Of a stretch of 32,009 nt of DNA, positions 15,337 through 23,914 are shown one piece after another. This DNA comes from Nocardia carnea (GTDB lineage: Bacteria > Actinomycetota > Actinomycetes > Mycobacteriales > Mycobacteriaceae). Every line of letters begins with the position of its first letter. Position 1 is the first letter of the stretch. The notes beneath the pieces are model-generated. The model was given only the letters and a program-made list of their open reading frames with translations, ran no database searches and was not told the origin of the DNA. The stretch is taken from the NCBI RefSeq assembly GCF_029868855.1, contig NZ_JARWOV010000248.1, positions 1 to 32,009 on the forward strand. The letters are read 5' to 3'. Position numbers and translations under genes: made by a program.

Positions 15337-17568
15337 TCAGCGGAGATCGAACCGATCGTTCTCGGCGACCTTGACCCACGCCGAAACGAAATCGCGCACG
15401 AAACGCGGCCCGGCATCGCGCTGGGCATAGACCTCGGCCACCGCTCGCAGCACCGAATGGGAGCCGAACACCAGATCGTTTGCGGTGGCGGTCCACTTGC
15501 GCTCACCCGAACGCCGGTCGAAGCCCTCGTAGACGTTTTCCGCCGATTCCGAGGCCTTCCATTCGGTGCCCTGATCGAGCAGGTTGACGAAGAAATCGGT
15601 GGTCAGTGCGCCGGGCCGGTCGGTGAACACACCGTGGGTGCTGCCACCGTGGTTCGCGCCGAGGACCCGCAGGCCGCCGAGCAGGACCGTCAGTTCCGGC
15701 GCGGTCAAATCCAGCATGTAGGCGCGATCGACCAGCAGGGTTTCCAGCGGGGCCTTCTCTCCCGCCCGCACATAGTTGCGGAAGCCGTCGGCCCGCGGCT
15801 CGAGCACGGCGAACGATTCCACATCGGTGTTGTCCTGTGTGGCGTCGGTGCGTCCCGGCGAGAACGGCACCGTGATGTCGTATCCGGCGGCTTCGGCCGC
15901 TTTCTCGACGGCCGCCGCCCCGGCCAGGATTATCACGTCGGCCAGCGAGACCCGCTTACCGCCCGTGGCCGAACTGTTGAAGTCCTGCTGGATCCGCTCG
16001 AGGACGGGCAGTACCTGTGCGAGCTCTGCCGGTTCGTTGACCTCCCAGTTCTTCTGCGGTTCGAGCCGGATCCGGGCACCGTTGGCGCCGCCGCGTTTAT
16101 CGGTGCTGCGGAAGGTCGCCGCCGACGCCCAGGCGGTTTTGACCAGTTGCGCGACCGACAGGCCGCAATCGCGGACCTTGCTCTTCAACGCCGCAATATC
16201 CGCTTCGTCGATCAATTCGTGGTCCACCGGCGGCACCGGGTCCTGCCACAGCTGCGGTTCGGGCACCCAGGGGCCGAGATACCGGCTGAGCGGGCCCATA
16301 TCGCGGTGCAGCAGCTTGAACCAGGCCTTGGCGAACTGCTCGGCGAGTTCCTCGGGATGCTCCAGCCAGCGGCTGGTGATCTCCCGGTAGATCGGGTCCT
16401 CGCGCAGCGCGATATCGGTGGTGAGCATGCTCGGGGCGCGGGCCGGGCCGTCGAACGGATCCGGGATGGTGCCCTCGCCCGCCCCGTCCTCGGGTTTCCA
16501 CTGCCACGCACCCGCCGGGCTCTTGGTGAGCTCCCATTCGTAGCCGTACAGGTTCTGCAGGAAACCGTTGCTCCACCGGGTGGGGGTGGAGGTCCAGACG
16601 ACCTCCGGGCCACCGGTGATGGCGTCGCGGCCGACGCCCGTGCCGTGGGAGCTCTTCCAGCCCAGGCCCTGCTGTTCGATCGGGGCGGCTTCGGGTTCGG
16701 GGCCGACCAGGTCCGGGTTGCCGGCACCGTGGGTTTTGCCGAAACTGTGGCCGCCGACGATGAGCGCGGCGGTCTCCACATCGTTCATGGCCATCCGGCC
16801 GAAGGTTTCGCGGATATCGCGGGCGGCTGCCACCGGGTCGGGCCGGCCGTTGGGTCCCTCCGGGTTCACATAGATCAGACCCATCTGGACGTTGGCCAGC
16901 GGGCCGGAGAGTTCACGGTCGCCGCTGTAGCGTTCGTCGCCGAGCCAGGTGTCCTCCGGGCCCCAGTAGATCTCCTCCGGCTCCCAGATATCGGGGCGGC
17001 CGAAACCGAATCCGAAGGTCTGGAAACCCATCGAATCCAGCGCAACGTTGCCGGCGAACACCAGCAGATCTGCCCACGAGATCTTCGTGCCGTACTTCTG
17101 TTTGACCGGCCACAGCAGCCGGCGCGCTTTGTCCAGGCTCGCGTTGTCGGGCCAGCTGTTGAGTGGTGCGAACCGCTGCGCGCCCTGACCGCCGCCCCCG
17201 CGTCCGTCGGCGATCCGGTAGGTGCCCGCGGCATGCCAGCTCATCCGGATGAACAGGCCGCCGTAATTGCCGTAGTCGGCGGGCCACCAGTCCTGCGAAT
17301 CGGTCAGCACGGCCTCGACATCGGCCTTCAATGCCTCGACATCGAGTTTCGCGAATTCCTTCGCGTAGTCGAAGTCCTGGCCGAGCGGGTTGGACTTGGA
17401 GGAATGGGCGTGCAGAACCGAGACGTCGACCTGGTTCGGCCACCAATCCTTGTTGGTACGGGGGCGGCCGTCGGTTTTCACGGTCGGCGACGGAATCGCC
17501 GGATTTTCGCTTTCGCTGGTACTCGAAGTCCCGGTGTCGGGAGCAGGTGGACGGCTATCGGAGGTCAC
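15337..17568 (-). CDS. katG: Catalase-peroxidase KatG
   Basis: A 743-residue bifunctional haem enzyme that destroys H2O2 and organic peroxides. The distal site is RMSWH with Arg108, Trp111 and His112; proximal haem ligand is His274 in GGHSFGKTH. The Met-Tyr-Trp crosslink residues are Trp111, Tyr233 and Met259, all present. The C-terminal half is the usual inactive duplicated peroxidase domain. Numbering is M. tuberculosis +4, so the residue equivalent to Ser315 is Gly319 (DAITGGPEV), relevant to isoniazid activation. The N-terminal 35 residues are a Ser/Pro/Thr-rich extension. Start is GTG 17568 with AAGGA 6 nt upstream. It follows furA by 30 bp on the same strand and is surely in its operon, under FurA control. 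Confidence 0.97.
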   Translation of the reverse strand: MTSDSRPPAPDTGTSSTSESENPAIPSPTVKTDGRPRTNKDWWPNQVDVSVLHAHSSKSNPLGQDFDYAKEFAKLDVEALKADVEAVLTDSQDWWPADYGNYGGLFIRMSWHAAGTYRIADGRGGGGQGAQRFAPLNSWPDNASLDKARRLLWPVKQKYGTKISWADLLVFAGNVALDSMGFQTFGFGFGRPDIWEPEEIYWGPEDTWLGDERYSGDRELSGPLANVQMGLIYVNPEGPNGRPDPVAAARDIRETFGRMAMNDVETAALIVGGHSFGKTHGAGNPDLVGPEPEAAPIEQQGLGWKSSHGTGVGRDAITGGPEVVWTSTPTRWSNGFLQNLYGYEWELTKSPAGAWQWKPEDGAGEGTIPDPFDGPARAPSMLTTDIALREDPIYREITSRWLEHPEELAEQFAKAWFKLLHRDMGPLSRYLGPWVPEPQLWQDPVPPVDHELIDEADIAALKSKVRDCGLSVAQLVKTAWASAATFRSTDKRGGANGARIRLEPQKNWEVNEPAELAQVLPVLERIQQDFNSSATGGKRVSLADVIILAGAAAVEKAAEAAGYDITVPFSPGRTDATQDNTDVESFAVLEPRADGFRNYVRAGEKAPLETLLVDRAYMLDLTAPELTVLLGGLRVLGANHGGSTHGVFTDRPGALTTDFFVNLLDQGTEWKASESAENVYEGFDRRSGERKWTATANDLVFGSHSVLRAVAEVYAQRDAGPRFVRDFVSAWVKVAENDRFDLR

Positions 17569-17598
17569 GATATTCCTTCCTGACGAGTGGTGCGGCTG

Positions 17599-18033
17599 CT
17601 ATCGGAAACGGTTCTCTTTCGCGCATTCGGGGCACAGACCCCAATAGATGACTTCGGCTTCGTCGATCGCGAAGCCGTGATCGTCGGACGCGGTCAGGCA
17701 CGGGGAGTCACCGACCGAACAATCGACATCGGCGATCGCCCCGCACGCCCGGCAGACAACGTGGTGGTGGTTGTCGCCGACACGGGTCTCGTACCGAGCC
17801 ACCGAACCGGAGGGCTGGATACAACGGAGCAGGCCGGCCGTGGTGAGCGTACGCAACGAGTCGTAGACCGCCTGATGGGAAACGGCCGACAGGCGAGATC
17901 GCACGACGCGGATGATCGAATCCGTATCGGCGTGCGGGTTGTCGTGCACAGCGCTCAGCACCGCGACCCGCGGGGCGGTGACGCGTAGCGAAACCTCCCG
18001 CAGCATCTGCTGGAACTCCTGGGCCGTTTGCAC
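17599..18033 (-). CDS. furA: Ferric uptake regulator family protein FurA (CatR type)
   Basis: A 144-residue Fur-family repressor of itself and katG. It has the winged helix (TAPRVAVLSAVHDNPHADTDSIIRVVRSRLSAVSHQAVYDSLRTL), then PSGSVARYETRVGDNHHHVVCRACGAIADVDC with the HHHxxC-xxC metal site, and a second CPEC pair near the end. The core is very close to mycobacterial FurA. An ATG at 18102 would add 23 residues, but the promoter lies inside that stretch, so GTG 18033 is taken as the start, probably on a leaderless mRNA. Length then matches M. tuberculosis FurA. katG follows 30 bp downstream. Oxidation or metal loss would release repression, inferred from the family. Confidence 0.93.
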   Translation of the reverse strand: MQTAQEFQQMLREVSLRVTAPRVAVLSAVHDNPHADTDSIIRVVRSRLSAVSHQAVYDSLRTLTTAGLLRCIQPSGSVARYETRVGDNHHHVVCRACGAIADVDCSVGDSPCLTASDDHGFAIDEAEVIYWGLCPECAKENRFR

Positions 18034-18069
18034 ACCGGAAAGTCTCGTCCGTTTTCTGGAATCGGTCAA
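18034..18069 (-). promoter_or_regulatory. furA-katG promoter/FurA operator
   Basis: Reading on the minus strand: -35 TTGACC (18069-18064), 17-nt spacer, -10 GAGACT (18046-18041), giving a transcription start at about 18034, one base before the GTG start. The spacer begins GATTCCAGAAAA, which resembles the conserved TTGACTnATTCCAGAAAA-type operator I recall upstream of mycobacterial furA genes. Autorepression is therefore expected. Confidence 0.65.
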
Positions 18070-18118
18070 GGATAGACGGGGCCGTGGCGCTGTGGCGTTC
18101 ATCCCCGCCGGGACCGGA

Positions 18119-19525
18119 TCACCCGGCGGAGGCGGTAGTGGTCGCCCGGTTCTCCAGCAGCGTGATCGGCAGGCCGTCTTTGGGGAACGGCAGGGAGTGG
18201 TAGTCCATCGGCGGGACGTAAGCAGGGTCGAGCGTCCAGTGGTAGTCGCGCAGCAGGCGATGCATGATCGCCTTCACCTCGAGACCGCCGAAATACAGGC
18301 CGATGCATTTGTGCACCCCGCCGCCGAACGGTTCCCAGGCGAAGCGGTGCGATTTGTCCTCGCGGCGGTCGGGGCCGAAGCGGGCGGGATCGAAGGCCTC
18401 CGGGTCCGTCCAGTACTCCTCCATCATGTGGGTGAACTGGACACCCACGATGACATCGGTACCGGCAGGTATCCGGACGCCCTGGATCACCGTGTCCTTC
18501 ACCGCGTACCGCACCAGGACCGGCACCGGGGCACGCAGGCGCAGCGCCTCGCGCATCACCAGGTCGATCGATTCCAGACCCTCGAGTTCGGCCGTCGTCG
18601 GCTCCGGGCCGAGCGCCAGCGACTCCTCGCGGCAGCGCTGCTGCCATTCCGGATGCTGGCCGAGGTATTGCAGGATCGTGGAGGTGGTGATGGTGGAGGT
18701 GTCGTGTGCCGCCATCATCAGGAAGATCATGTGATTCACCACGTCGTCGTCGGAGAACCGTTCGCCGTCCTCGGTTTCGACGTGGCAGAGCACCGAGAAG
18801 ATATCGTCGGTCTGCTCGGCGCGTTTGGCGGGCAGGTAGTGGCGCAGGAAATTCTCGAGCACCTTTCGTCCGCGATAGGCCCGGCCCCACCGGGTGAAGG
18901 GCACGTCGGCGCGCACGATTCCGGCGGCGGCCTGCACGCAGGCGATGAAAGCCTTGTTGACGCGGTCCATTTCGGCCTGGCTGGTGTCCGCGGCACCGCC
19001 CATGAACAGATCGGCAGCGATATCGAGGGTGAGCTGCTTGAGCTTCCAGTACGACGGGAACTCCTTACCCGGCTCCCAGCCTGCCACGCCTTGCTCGATG
19101 GCGGGGTGCAGACGCCGGGTGTAGGCCTCGAGTCGTGGCCGGGTGAATGCCTGCTGCATGATCCGCCGGTGCGCGTGATGCTCGTCGAAGTCGATCAGCA
19201 TGAGTCCGCGAGTGAAGAAGGGACCCACCAGCTCCGACCACGCCGGCCCGTTGGCGAGCGCCTTGTCCTTGTTCTGGAAGGCTTCGCCGCAGGCATCCGC
19301 GCCGAGGAGCATGACCGCGGATTTCCCGAGGGCCCGGAACGGCGCGACCGGACCGTAGCGTTCCCAGCGGCTCCGGCACAGCGCCACCGGGTCCTTAGCG
19401 TATTCGAAAACCTGGCCGAGGACGGGTAGACCCCGGTCGTCGCGGTGCTGAACCGGGATCGGCCGTAGTGCCGCCGTCTCCGCCGGTGCCGTTTCCTCGC
19501 GTGGTCCCAGGGCCTCGGCCGTCAT
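18119..19525 (-). CDS. Cytochrome P450, CYP136-like
   Basis: A 468-residue P450. Haem-ligand Cys407 sits in FGGGVHKCIGLYFGG, the I-helix oxygen-activating motif is AHDT (273-276), and the K-helix ExxR is EALR (326-329). Several segments, notably RGLMLIDFDEHHAHRRIMQQAF, NHMIFLMMAAHDTST and HPEWQQRCR, match what I recall of M. tuberculosis CYP136 (Rv3059), which is also divergent from a TetR gene. No membrane anchor is seen, so it is soluble and needs separate ferredoxin/reductase partners, none of which is adjacent. ATG 19525 has GAGGTGA at good spacing. Natural substrate unknown; a steroid or lipid is a guess. Exact CYP family needs comparison with named P450s. Confidence 0.93.
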   Translation of the reverse strand: MTAEALGPREETAPAETAALRPIPVQHRDDRGLPVLGQVFEYAKDPVALCRSRWERYGPVAPFRALGKSAVMLLGADACGEAFQNKDKALANGPAWSELVGPFFTRGLMLIDFDEHHAHRRIMQQAFTRPRLEAYTRRLHPAIEQGVAGWEPGKEFPSYWKLKQLTLDIAADLFMGGAADTSQAEMDRVNKAFIACVQAAAGIVRADVPFTRWGRAYRGRKVLENFLRHYLPAKRAEQTDDIFSVLCHVETEDGERFSDDDVVNHMIFLMMAAHDTSTITTSTILQYLGQHPEWQQRCREESLALGPEPTTAELEGLESIDLVMREALRLRAPVPVLVRYAVKDTVIQGVRIPAGTDVIVGVQFTHMMEEYWTDPEAFDPARFGPDRREDKSHRFAWEPFGGGVHKCIGLYFGGLEVKAIMHRLLRDYHWTLDPAYVPPMDYHSLPFPKDGLPITLLENRATTTASAG

Positions 19526-19560
19526 GGTTCACCTCGTGTCGTGTGGTCTCTGTCACGTCC

Positions 19561-19589
19561 AGCCTGATTCAGGAAGGATGTCCTGTCAA
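19561..19589 (-). promoter_or_regulatory. P450 promoter with inverted repeat, candidate TetR operator
   Basis: On the minus strand, -35 TTGACA (19589-19584) and -10 CAGGCT (19566-19561) are separated by 17 nt. Between them lies the inverted repeat CAGGA-AGGATG-TCCTG (19570-19585), flanked by a smaller one, CCTGA-T-TCAGG (19563-19573). A repressor bound here would block the P450 promoter directly. The divergent TetR protein is the obvious candidate. Confidence 0.55.
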
Positions 19590-19625
19590 CCTTTGATCCG
19601 GCGGGCCTGTGGCATGCTGAGAAAC

Positions 19626-20237
19626 GTGGCTGTGCAATCCGGGGTGTATCGGGGGGTCAGCGCCGCCGATCGCGCCGCCGAACGGCGCAGCCGGTTGCTC
19701 GAAGCCGCGCTGACCGTCTGGGCGGACCCGGCAATCCGGACCACGATGACCGCCGTATGCGCCGAGGCGGGCCTCAGCGAACGCTATTTCTACGAGAGTT
19801 TCTCCGGCCTGGACGCGGTACTCGAGGCGGTGCTGAACCAGATCGCCGCCGAAATCGAGGAGATCAGCCGCCGCGCCGCCGACCATGCCGGACCGGATCC
19901 GGAGGCCCGGGTGCGCGCCTCGGTCCGGGCGTTCGTCCAGCTCCTGCTCGACGATCCCCGCAAGGGCCGGGTCGCCATCATCGAAGCCGTCGCCGTCCCT
20001 GCCCTGCGGCAGCGCCGCACCCAACTGTTGCGCCACCTGGCCCACGAATCGGCGCTCGAGGCGCGGGAACATTTCGGCTCCTCCCGGCGTGGCGAAACCG
20101 CCGACGAAACCGCCGGACTGCTCTTCATCGGCGGTATGGCCGAACTCGTGACCGCCTGGCTCGACGGCACCCTGCAGGTCTCCCCCGACGAGATCGTCGA
20201 CGCGGCGGTACGCGTTCTGCTCGGCCTCTACCGCTGA
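19626..20237 (+). CDS. TetR/AcrR-family transcriptional regulator
   Basis: A 203-residue TetR protein. The N-terminal HTH is clear: AALTVWADPAIRTTMTAVCAEAGLSERYFYESFSGLDAVLEAVL (about 20-65), followed by an all-helical ligand domain whose sequence is not diagnostic of an effector. Divergent from the P450, as in the mycobacterial CYP136 locus, so it probably represses that gene and itself. GTG 19626 is chosen because homology begins here; CATGCT at 19613-19618 could be a -10 giving a leaderless start. ATG 19614 and further upstream starts are possible but would overlap the promoter. Confidence 0.88.
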   Translation: MAVQSGVYRGVSAADRAAERRSRLLEAALTVWADPAIRTTMTAVCAEAGLSERYFYESFSGLDAVLEAVLNQIAAEIEEISRRAADHAGPDPEARVRASVRAFVQLLLDDPRKGRVAIIEAVAVPALRQRRTQLLRHLAHESALEAREHFGSSRRGETADETAGLLFIGGMAELVTAWLDGTLQVSPDEIVDAAVRVLLGLYR

Positions 20238-20349
20238 CGAGCCCAGCCCTACCACGCGCCCGTATCCGAGGCGACGGACCCCTTCTGCACGTTTCGACCG
20301 CCGGGTTGCGGGAACCGCGCCGGAAACCGGACGAATAAGGAGGGTGGCC

Positions 20350-21693
20350 GTGCCGGAGCTTCGAGACATCGCCGAGAACGGGCGGAAACCACAGCGGGTG
20401 GTGATCGTCGGCAGTGGATTCGCCGGATTCACCTGCGCCCGCAAACTCTGCCGCACCCTGGCCGCGGCGGGCGACGATACCGAGGTCCTCCTCGTCTCGC
20501 CCACCGACTACATGCTGTACACGCCGCTGCTACCGGATGTCGCGGGCGGGCTCATCGACCCCCGGTTCGTCGCCGTATCGCTGACCGACGCGCTGCCCCG
20601 GGTCCGGTTGATCGTCGCGACCGCGGAATCGGTCGACCTGGACCACAAGACGATCACCGTGGCCGGAGATCACCACGGCCCCCGCGAGCTGTCCTGGGAT
20701 CGGCTGGTACTCACCCCCGGATCGGTCACCCGTTTGTTCGATGTGCCCGGACTGCCCGAACACGGCCGCGGCCTGAAAACCGTCGCCGAAGCACTGTATC
20801 TGCGCGAACAGCTGATCCGGCAACTGGAACTCGCCGACCACGAAGACGATCCGGAAGTCCGGCAGGCCCGGCGCACCGTCGTCGTGGTCGGCGCGTCCTA
20901 CGCCGGCACCGAACTGATCGCCCAGCTCCGCGCGCTCGCCGACACCTATGCGGCCCGCCGCGGTTTCGATCCGTCCGAGATCCGCTTCCTGCTGCTCGAT
21001 ACGGCCGACCGGGTGATGCCGGAGGTCGGCGAGAAACTGAGCGATCAGGTGCTGTCGGTCCTGCGCGCCCGCGGGATCGATATCCGGCTGGGGATGTCAC
21101 TGAAGGAACTCACCGGCGATCATGTGGTACTCACCGACGGTACGACCGTGCCGACGTACACCGTCGCCTGGGTCACCGGCGTCACCGGAGCACCGGTCCT
21201 GAGCACGCTAGATCTGCCGATGGAACGCGGACGGCTGACAGTGGACGCCGATCTGCGGGTCCCCGGCCATCCCGAGGTATTCGCCGGCGGTGACGCGGCG
21301 GCGGTCCCGGATCTGACCCAGCCGGGAAAGATCACGCCACCCACCGCCCAGCACGCCACCCGGCAAGGCAGAGTCCTGGCCCGCAATGTGGCCGCGAGCC
21401 TGGGAATCGGTGCGCCGGTCCCCTACAAGCATCGCGATATGGGGCTGGTGGTGGACCTGGGTCCGCGTTTCGCCGTCGCCAACCCGCTGGGGCTTCGGCT
21501 CTCCGGCCTGCCCGCCAAAGCGGTTACCCGCGCCTACCACACATACGCGGTGCCCCGCGGGCTCAACCGATGGGCGATCACGCTGACCTACCTGACCAAC
21601 GCGGTCACCCCGCGACCGCTGACCCTGCTCGGTCTGGTCAGTCCGGAGGAAGCCAGTTTTCACGCCAGCGAAGGAATCCGGCACCAGGTGTAG
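20350..21693 (+). CDS. NDH-2-like FAD-dependent NAD(P)H oxidoreductase
   Basis: A 447-residue pyridine nucleotide-disulfide oxidoreductase-fold flavoprotein. It has two Rossmann motifs, VVIVGSGFAGF near 17-27 (FAD) and VVVVGASYAGTE near 175 (NAD(P)H), and the FAD-closing AGGDAAAVPD near 315. The order and the TPLLPDVAGG segment match type II NADH dehydrogenases and related carotenoid- or quinone-linked enzymes. The C-terminal region is amphipathic/hydrophobic in places (RWAITLTYLTNAV), compatible with peripheral membrane binding. GTG 20350 has AAGGAGGG 5 nt upstream; the GTG at 20344 overlaps that site. It may transfer electrons from NADH to the quinone pool without pumping protons. It follows the TetR gene by 112 bp. 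Confidence 0.88.
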   Translation: MPELRDIAENGRKPQRVVIVGSGFAGFTCARKLCRTLAAAGDDTEVLLVSPTDYMLYTPLLPDVAGGLIDPRFVAVSLTDALPRVRLIVATAESVDLDHKTITVAGDHHGPRELSWDRLVLTPGSVTRLFDVPGLPEHGRGLKTVAEALYLREQLIRQLELADHEDDPEVRQARRTVVVVGASYAGTELIAQLRALADTYAARRGFDPSEIRFLLLDTADRVMPEVGEKLSDQVLSVLRARGIDIRLGMSLKELTGDHVVLTDGTTVPTYTVAWVTGVTGAPVLSTLDLPMERGRLTVDADLRVPGHPEVFAGGDAAAVPDLTQPGKITPPTAQHATRQGRVLARNVAASLGIGAPVPYKHRDMGLVVDLGPRFAVANPLGLRLSGLPAKAVTRAYHTYAVPRGLNRWAITLTYLTNAVTPRPLTLLGLVSPEEASFHASEGIRHQV

Positions 21694-21701
21694 CCGGGTG
21701 G

Positions 21702-21729
21702 GCGGCCGCCGCGAACTGTCGGCGGCCGC
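21702..21729. terminator. Strong hairpin between convergent genes
   Basis: GCGGCCGCCG (21702-21711) and CGGCGGCCGC (21720-21729) form a perfect 10-bp stem with an 8-nt loop, 8 nt after the flavoprotein stop. ATTTCGG follows. It lies between convergent genes and can serve both. Confidence 0.75.
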
Positions 21730-21767
21730 ATTTCGGCAGCCGGTATGCCCGATACCCGGCGATCGCC

Positions 21768-22517
21768 TCACCGCACCGCGACCGGGGCCGGCCCACCGGC
21801 GATCCGAGTGAGAACTTCGGCGAGCGCCTGTTCGACATCGGCGGTCTGGTCGTCCGGGCTACCGCGGGTATGGGCCGCAACGGTGAACCCCGGTCCGAAG
21901 GATGCCGACGCGACCTCCGGCGGCGGCAGGTCCGACCAGCCCCATTTAGTGCCCTGGACACCGGGCAGCCGCGCGGTACCCCAATTCTGCTGGGTGCCGT
22001 CGGCGGCGACGGGCGGCGCACTCGCCATCCATCCGAAGATCGGCGAGGCGGGATCGGTGGCCTGTTTGGCGGCCAGGAAATCGACGATATCGGCCGTACT
22101 GGTCGTGGCGGTGTTCCAGCCGGCGGCCGCGGCGGTCTGCGCCAGACCGTACTCCGCGGCGATCGCGCCGATGGCCTGCGGGTATTTTGCGGCCACGGTA
22201 TCGGCGGCCGCATCGTCGGAGAGCCGGATCATCCGTTCCGCGAGCATCCGGTCCGCGGCGGAGCCGTCACCGCGGCGCAGGGCGTAATCGGCCAGATAGA
22301 GCTTGGCCATCGACAGCGCACTACGGGTTTCGAACTCGTTCGGCGTCCCCCAGCGCAGCCCGTTCGGTCCGCGCACCGAGACCGCGCTACGCGCCGGCAC
22401 GCTCTCGGCCGGAACGCCCGGCGGTCCCGGTGGCGGTAACGGTTGCGCGATCGCCGGCACCGGACCGGAACAGGCGGCGGCGATCAGGGTCGCCAGGATA
22501 AAGGTGCGGTAGCTCAT
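21768..22517 (-). CDS. Secreted beta-lactamase-fold serine hydrolase-like protein
   Basis: A 249-residue exported protein. The N-terminus is a signal peptide (SYRTFILATLIAAACSG), with either a weak lipobox (AAAC, Cys16) or a signal peptidase I site after AIA. A Pro-rich linker follows. The body shows the spacing of class A beta-lactamase motifs: S-M-A-K (as SxxK), SDD (where SDN is usual), and KWG (where KTG is usual). Such proteins in actinobacteria (LppW-like) often lack beta-lactamase activity. ATG 22517 is preceded by GAGG at 7 nt. It is convergent with the flavoprotein gene. Role in the cell envelope is inferred; an actual hydrolase activity is uncertain. Confidence 0.75.
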   Translation of the reverse strand: MSYRTFILATLIAAACSGPVPAIAQPLPPPGPPGVPAESVPARSAVSVRGPNGLRWGTPNEFETRSALSMAKLYLADYALRRGDGSAADRMLAERMIRLSDDAAADTVAAKYPQAIGAIAAEYGLAQTAAAAGWNTATTSTADIVDFLAAKQATDPASPIFGWMASAPPVAADGTQQNWGTARLPGVQGTKWGWSDLPPPEVASASFGPGFTVAAHTRGSPDDQTADVEQALAEVLTRIAGGPAPVAVR

Positions 22518-22662
22518 GGCTCGCCTCGTTCCGATTCGGGACACTGCCCACCGATCGCGCATACCCCTCCACCGAGAAACGAACCGGCGGGGCTGTCTTT
22601 CCCGGCGGCGCGGTCACCCGCCGATATACGCGACCGGGACCGGGACTGCGGGGCAGCGACGG

Positions 22663-22668
22663 TAGGCT
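22663..22668 (+). promoter_or_regulatory. Possible -10 element for the membrane desaturase gene
   Basis: TAGGCT at 22663-22668 fits TANNNT and would start transcription near 22675, leaving a leader of about 80 nt. Only a GC-rich repeat (GACCGGGACCGGGAC) lies upstream, with no -35. Confidence 0.3.
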
Positions 22669-22756
22669 GAGCGCACAGTCGACCGCGACGGTCGGCCGGC
22701 GGCGGTCACGGATGATCCACCGGCGAAACGACACCTGTGCAGAGATCGGTTACCAC

Positions 22757-23839
22757 ATGACGGCAAAAGCCGCCGAATACGCTGTTCCCGCCGACCGGAC
22801 CGACGAACCGCGTCCCGCCCGCACCACCCGGGCCAGCGACTATTCCGGGTTGCTGCGGCAGGTGCGCGACGCGGGCCTGCTGGACCGCCGGCCCCGCTAT
22901 TACGTCTGGAAAGCCGCGGCCGTCCTGTTCGCGTTGGTCGCCGGATGGACCGCTTTCGTCCTGATCGGCGAGTCGTGGTGGCAGCTCGGTACCGCGGCGT
23001 TCCTGGCCGCGGTTTTCGCGCAGCTGGCCTTCCTCGGCCACGATGCGGGGCACCGGCAGATCACCGGCCTCCGCAATCGCGACTATCTGCTGGGGATCCT
23101 TTTCGGGAACCTCGCGATCGGGGTCGGTATCGGCTGGTGGACCAGCAACCACAACCGGCACCACGCGCACCCCAACACCGAGGACGCGGATCCCGACATC
23201 ATGGGGGTGCTCGCGCATTCGAGCCTGCGCGCCCGCGCCGGTCAGGGTCTGCGCCGGGTGATCTTCCGGTATCAGGGCTGGCTGTTCTTCCCGATGCTGC
23301 TGCTGGAAGGCTGGAGCCTGCACTTCTCGAGTGTCCGCGCCATCGTACGGCGCGATATCCCCCGGCGCGGCCTGGAGGCCGGGACGCTGCTCGCGCACGC
23401 CGCCGGATACCTCACCGTCGTCTTCCTGGTGTTGCCGCCGCTGCAGGCCGTCGTCTTCATCGTGGTGCAGCAGGGTCTGTTCGGGCTGTACATGGGATCC
23501 ACCTTCGCGCCGAACCACAAGGGTATGGAGGTCCTGCCGGCCGGTGACAACACCGACTACCTGCGCCGCCAGGTCCTCACCGCACGCAATGTCCGCGGGG
23601 GATTCCTCGTCGACACCGCCTTCGGCGGCCTCAACTACCAGATCGAACACCATCTGTTCCCGTCCATGCCCCGCCCCAACCTGCGGCGGGCCCAGCCGAT
23701 CGTCGCCGCGTACTGCGCCGATCTCGGGGTGCCCTACTGCGAGACCGGTGTGATCGCCTCCTACGTCCAGTCCATCGGGCATCTGAACACCGTCGGACGA
23801 TCCACCCGCACAGCGGTCGCGGCGGGTAGCGCACCATAG
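22757..23839 (+). CDS. Membrane fatty-acid desaturase
   Basis: A 360-residue integral membrane diiron desaturase. The three histidine boxes are HDAGH, HNRHH and QIEHH; the glutamine in the last box is the signature of the front-end/linoleoyl-CoA-type group. Hydrophobic segments lie at about 53-90, 100-125 and 205-255. The enzyme would oxidise an acyl chain at the membrane with O2 and an electron donor such as ferredoxin. No fused cytochrome b5 domain is present. ATG 22757 gives the canonical N-terminus (MTAKAAEYAV); ATG 22712 is an alternative without a better ribosome-binding site. Distinct from the soluble desaturase at 948-1910. Regioselectivity cannot be read from sequence. Confidence 0.93.
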   Translation: MTAKAAEYAVPADRTDEPRPARTTRASDYSGLLRQVRDAGLLDRRPRYYVWKAAAVLFALVAGWTAFVLIGESWWQLGTAAFLAAVFAQLAFLGHDAGHRQITGLRNRDYLLGILFGNLAIGVGIGWWTSNHNRHHAHPNTEDADPDIMGVLAHSSLRARAGQGLRRVIFRYQGWLFFPMLLLEGWSLHFSSVRAIVRRDIPRRGLEAGTLLAHAAGYLTVVFLVLPPLQAVVFIVVQQGLFGLYMGSTFAPNHKGMEVLPAGDNTDYLRRQVLTARNVRGGFLVDTAFGGLNYQIEHHLFPSMPRPNLRRAQPIVAAYCADLGVPYCETGVIASYVQSIGHLNTVGRSTRTAVAAGSAP

Positions 23840-23914
23840 AAGGTCCCGCCGGTCCCCGCTTTGCGTGCGGGCGACACGTTTGCCCGCGGTGAGCACACAC
23901 TTCGTGGCCCTGTC

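Noticed and set aside
14755..17583. A 942-codon plus-strand frame antisense to katG
   Set aside because: Long antisense frames are common opposite high-GC genes; the minus strand encodes a complete KatG with all catalytic residues.
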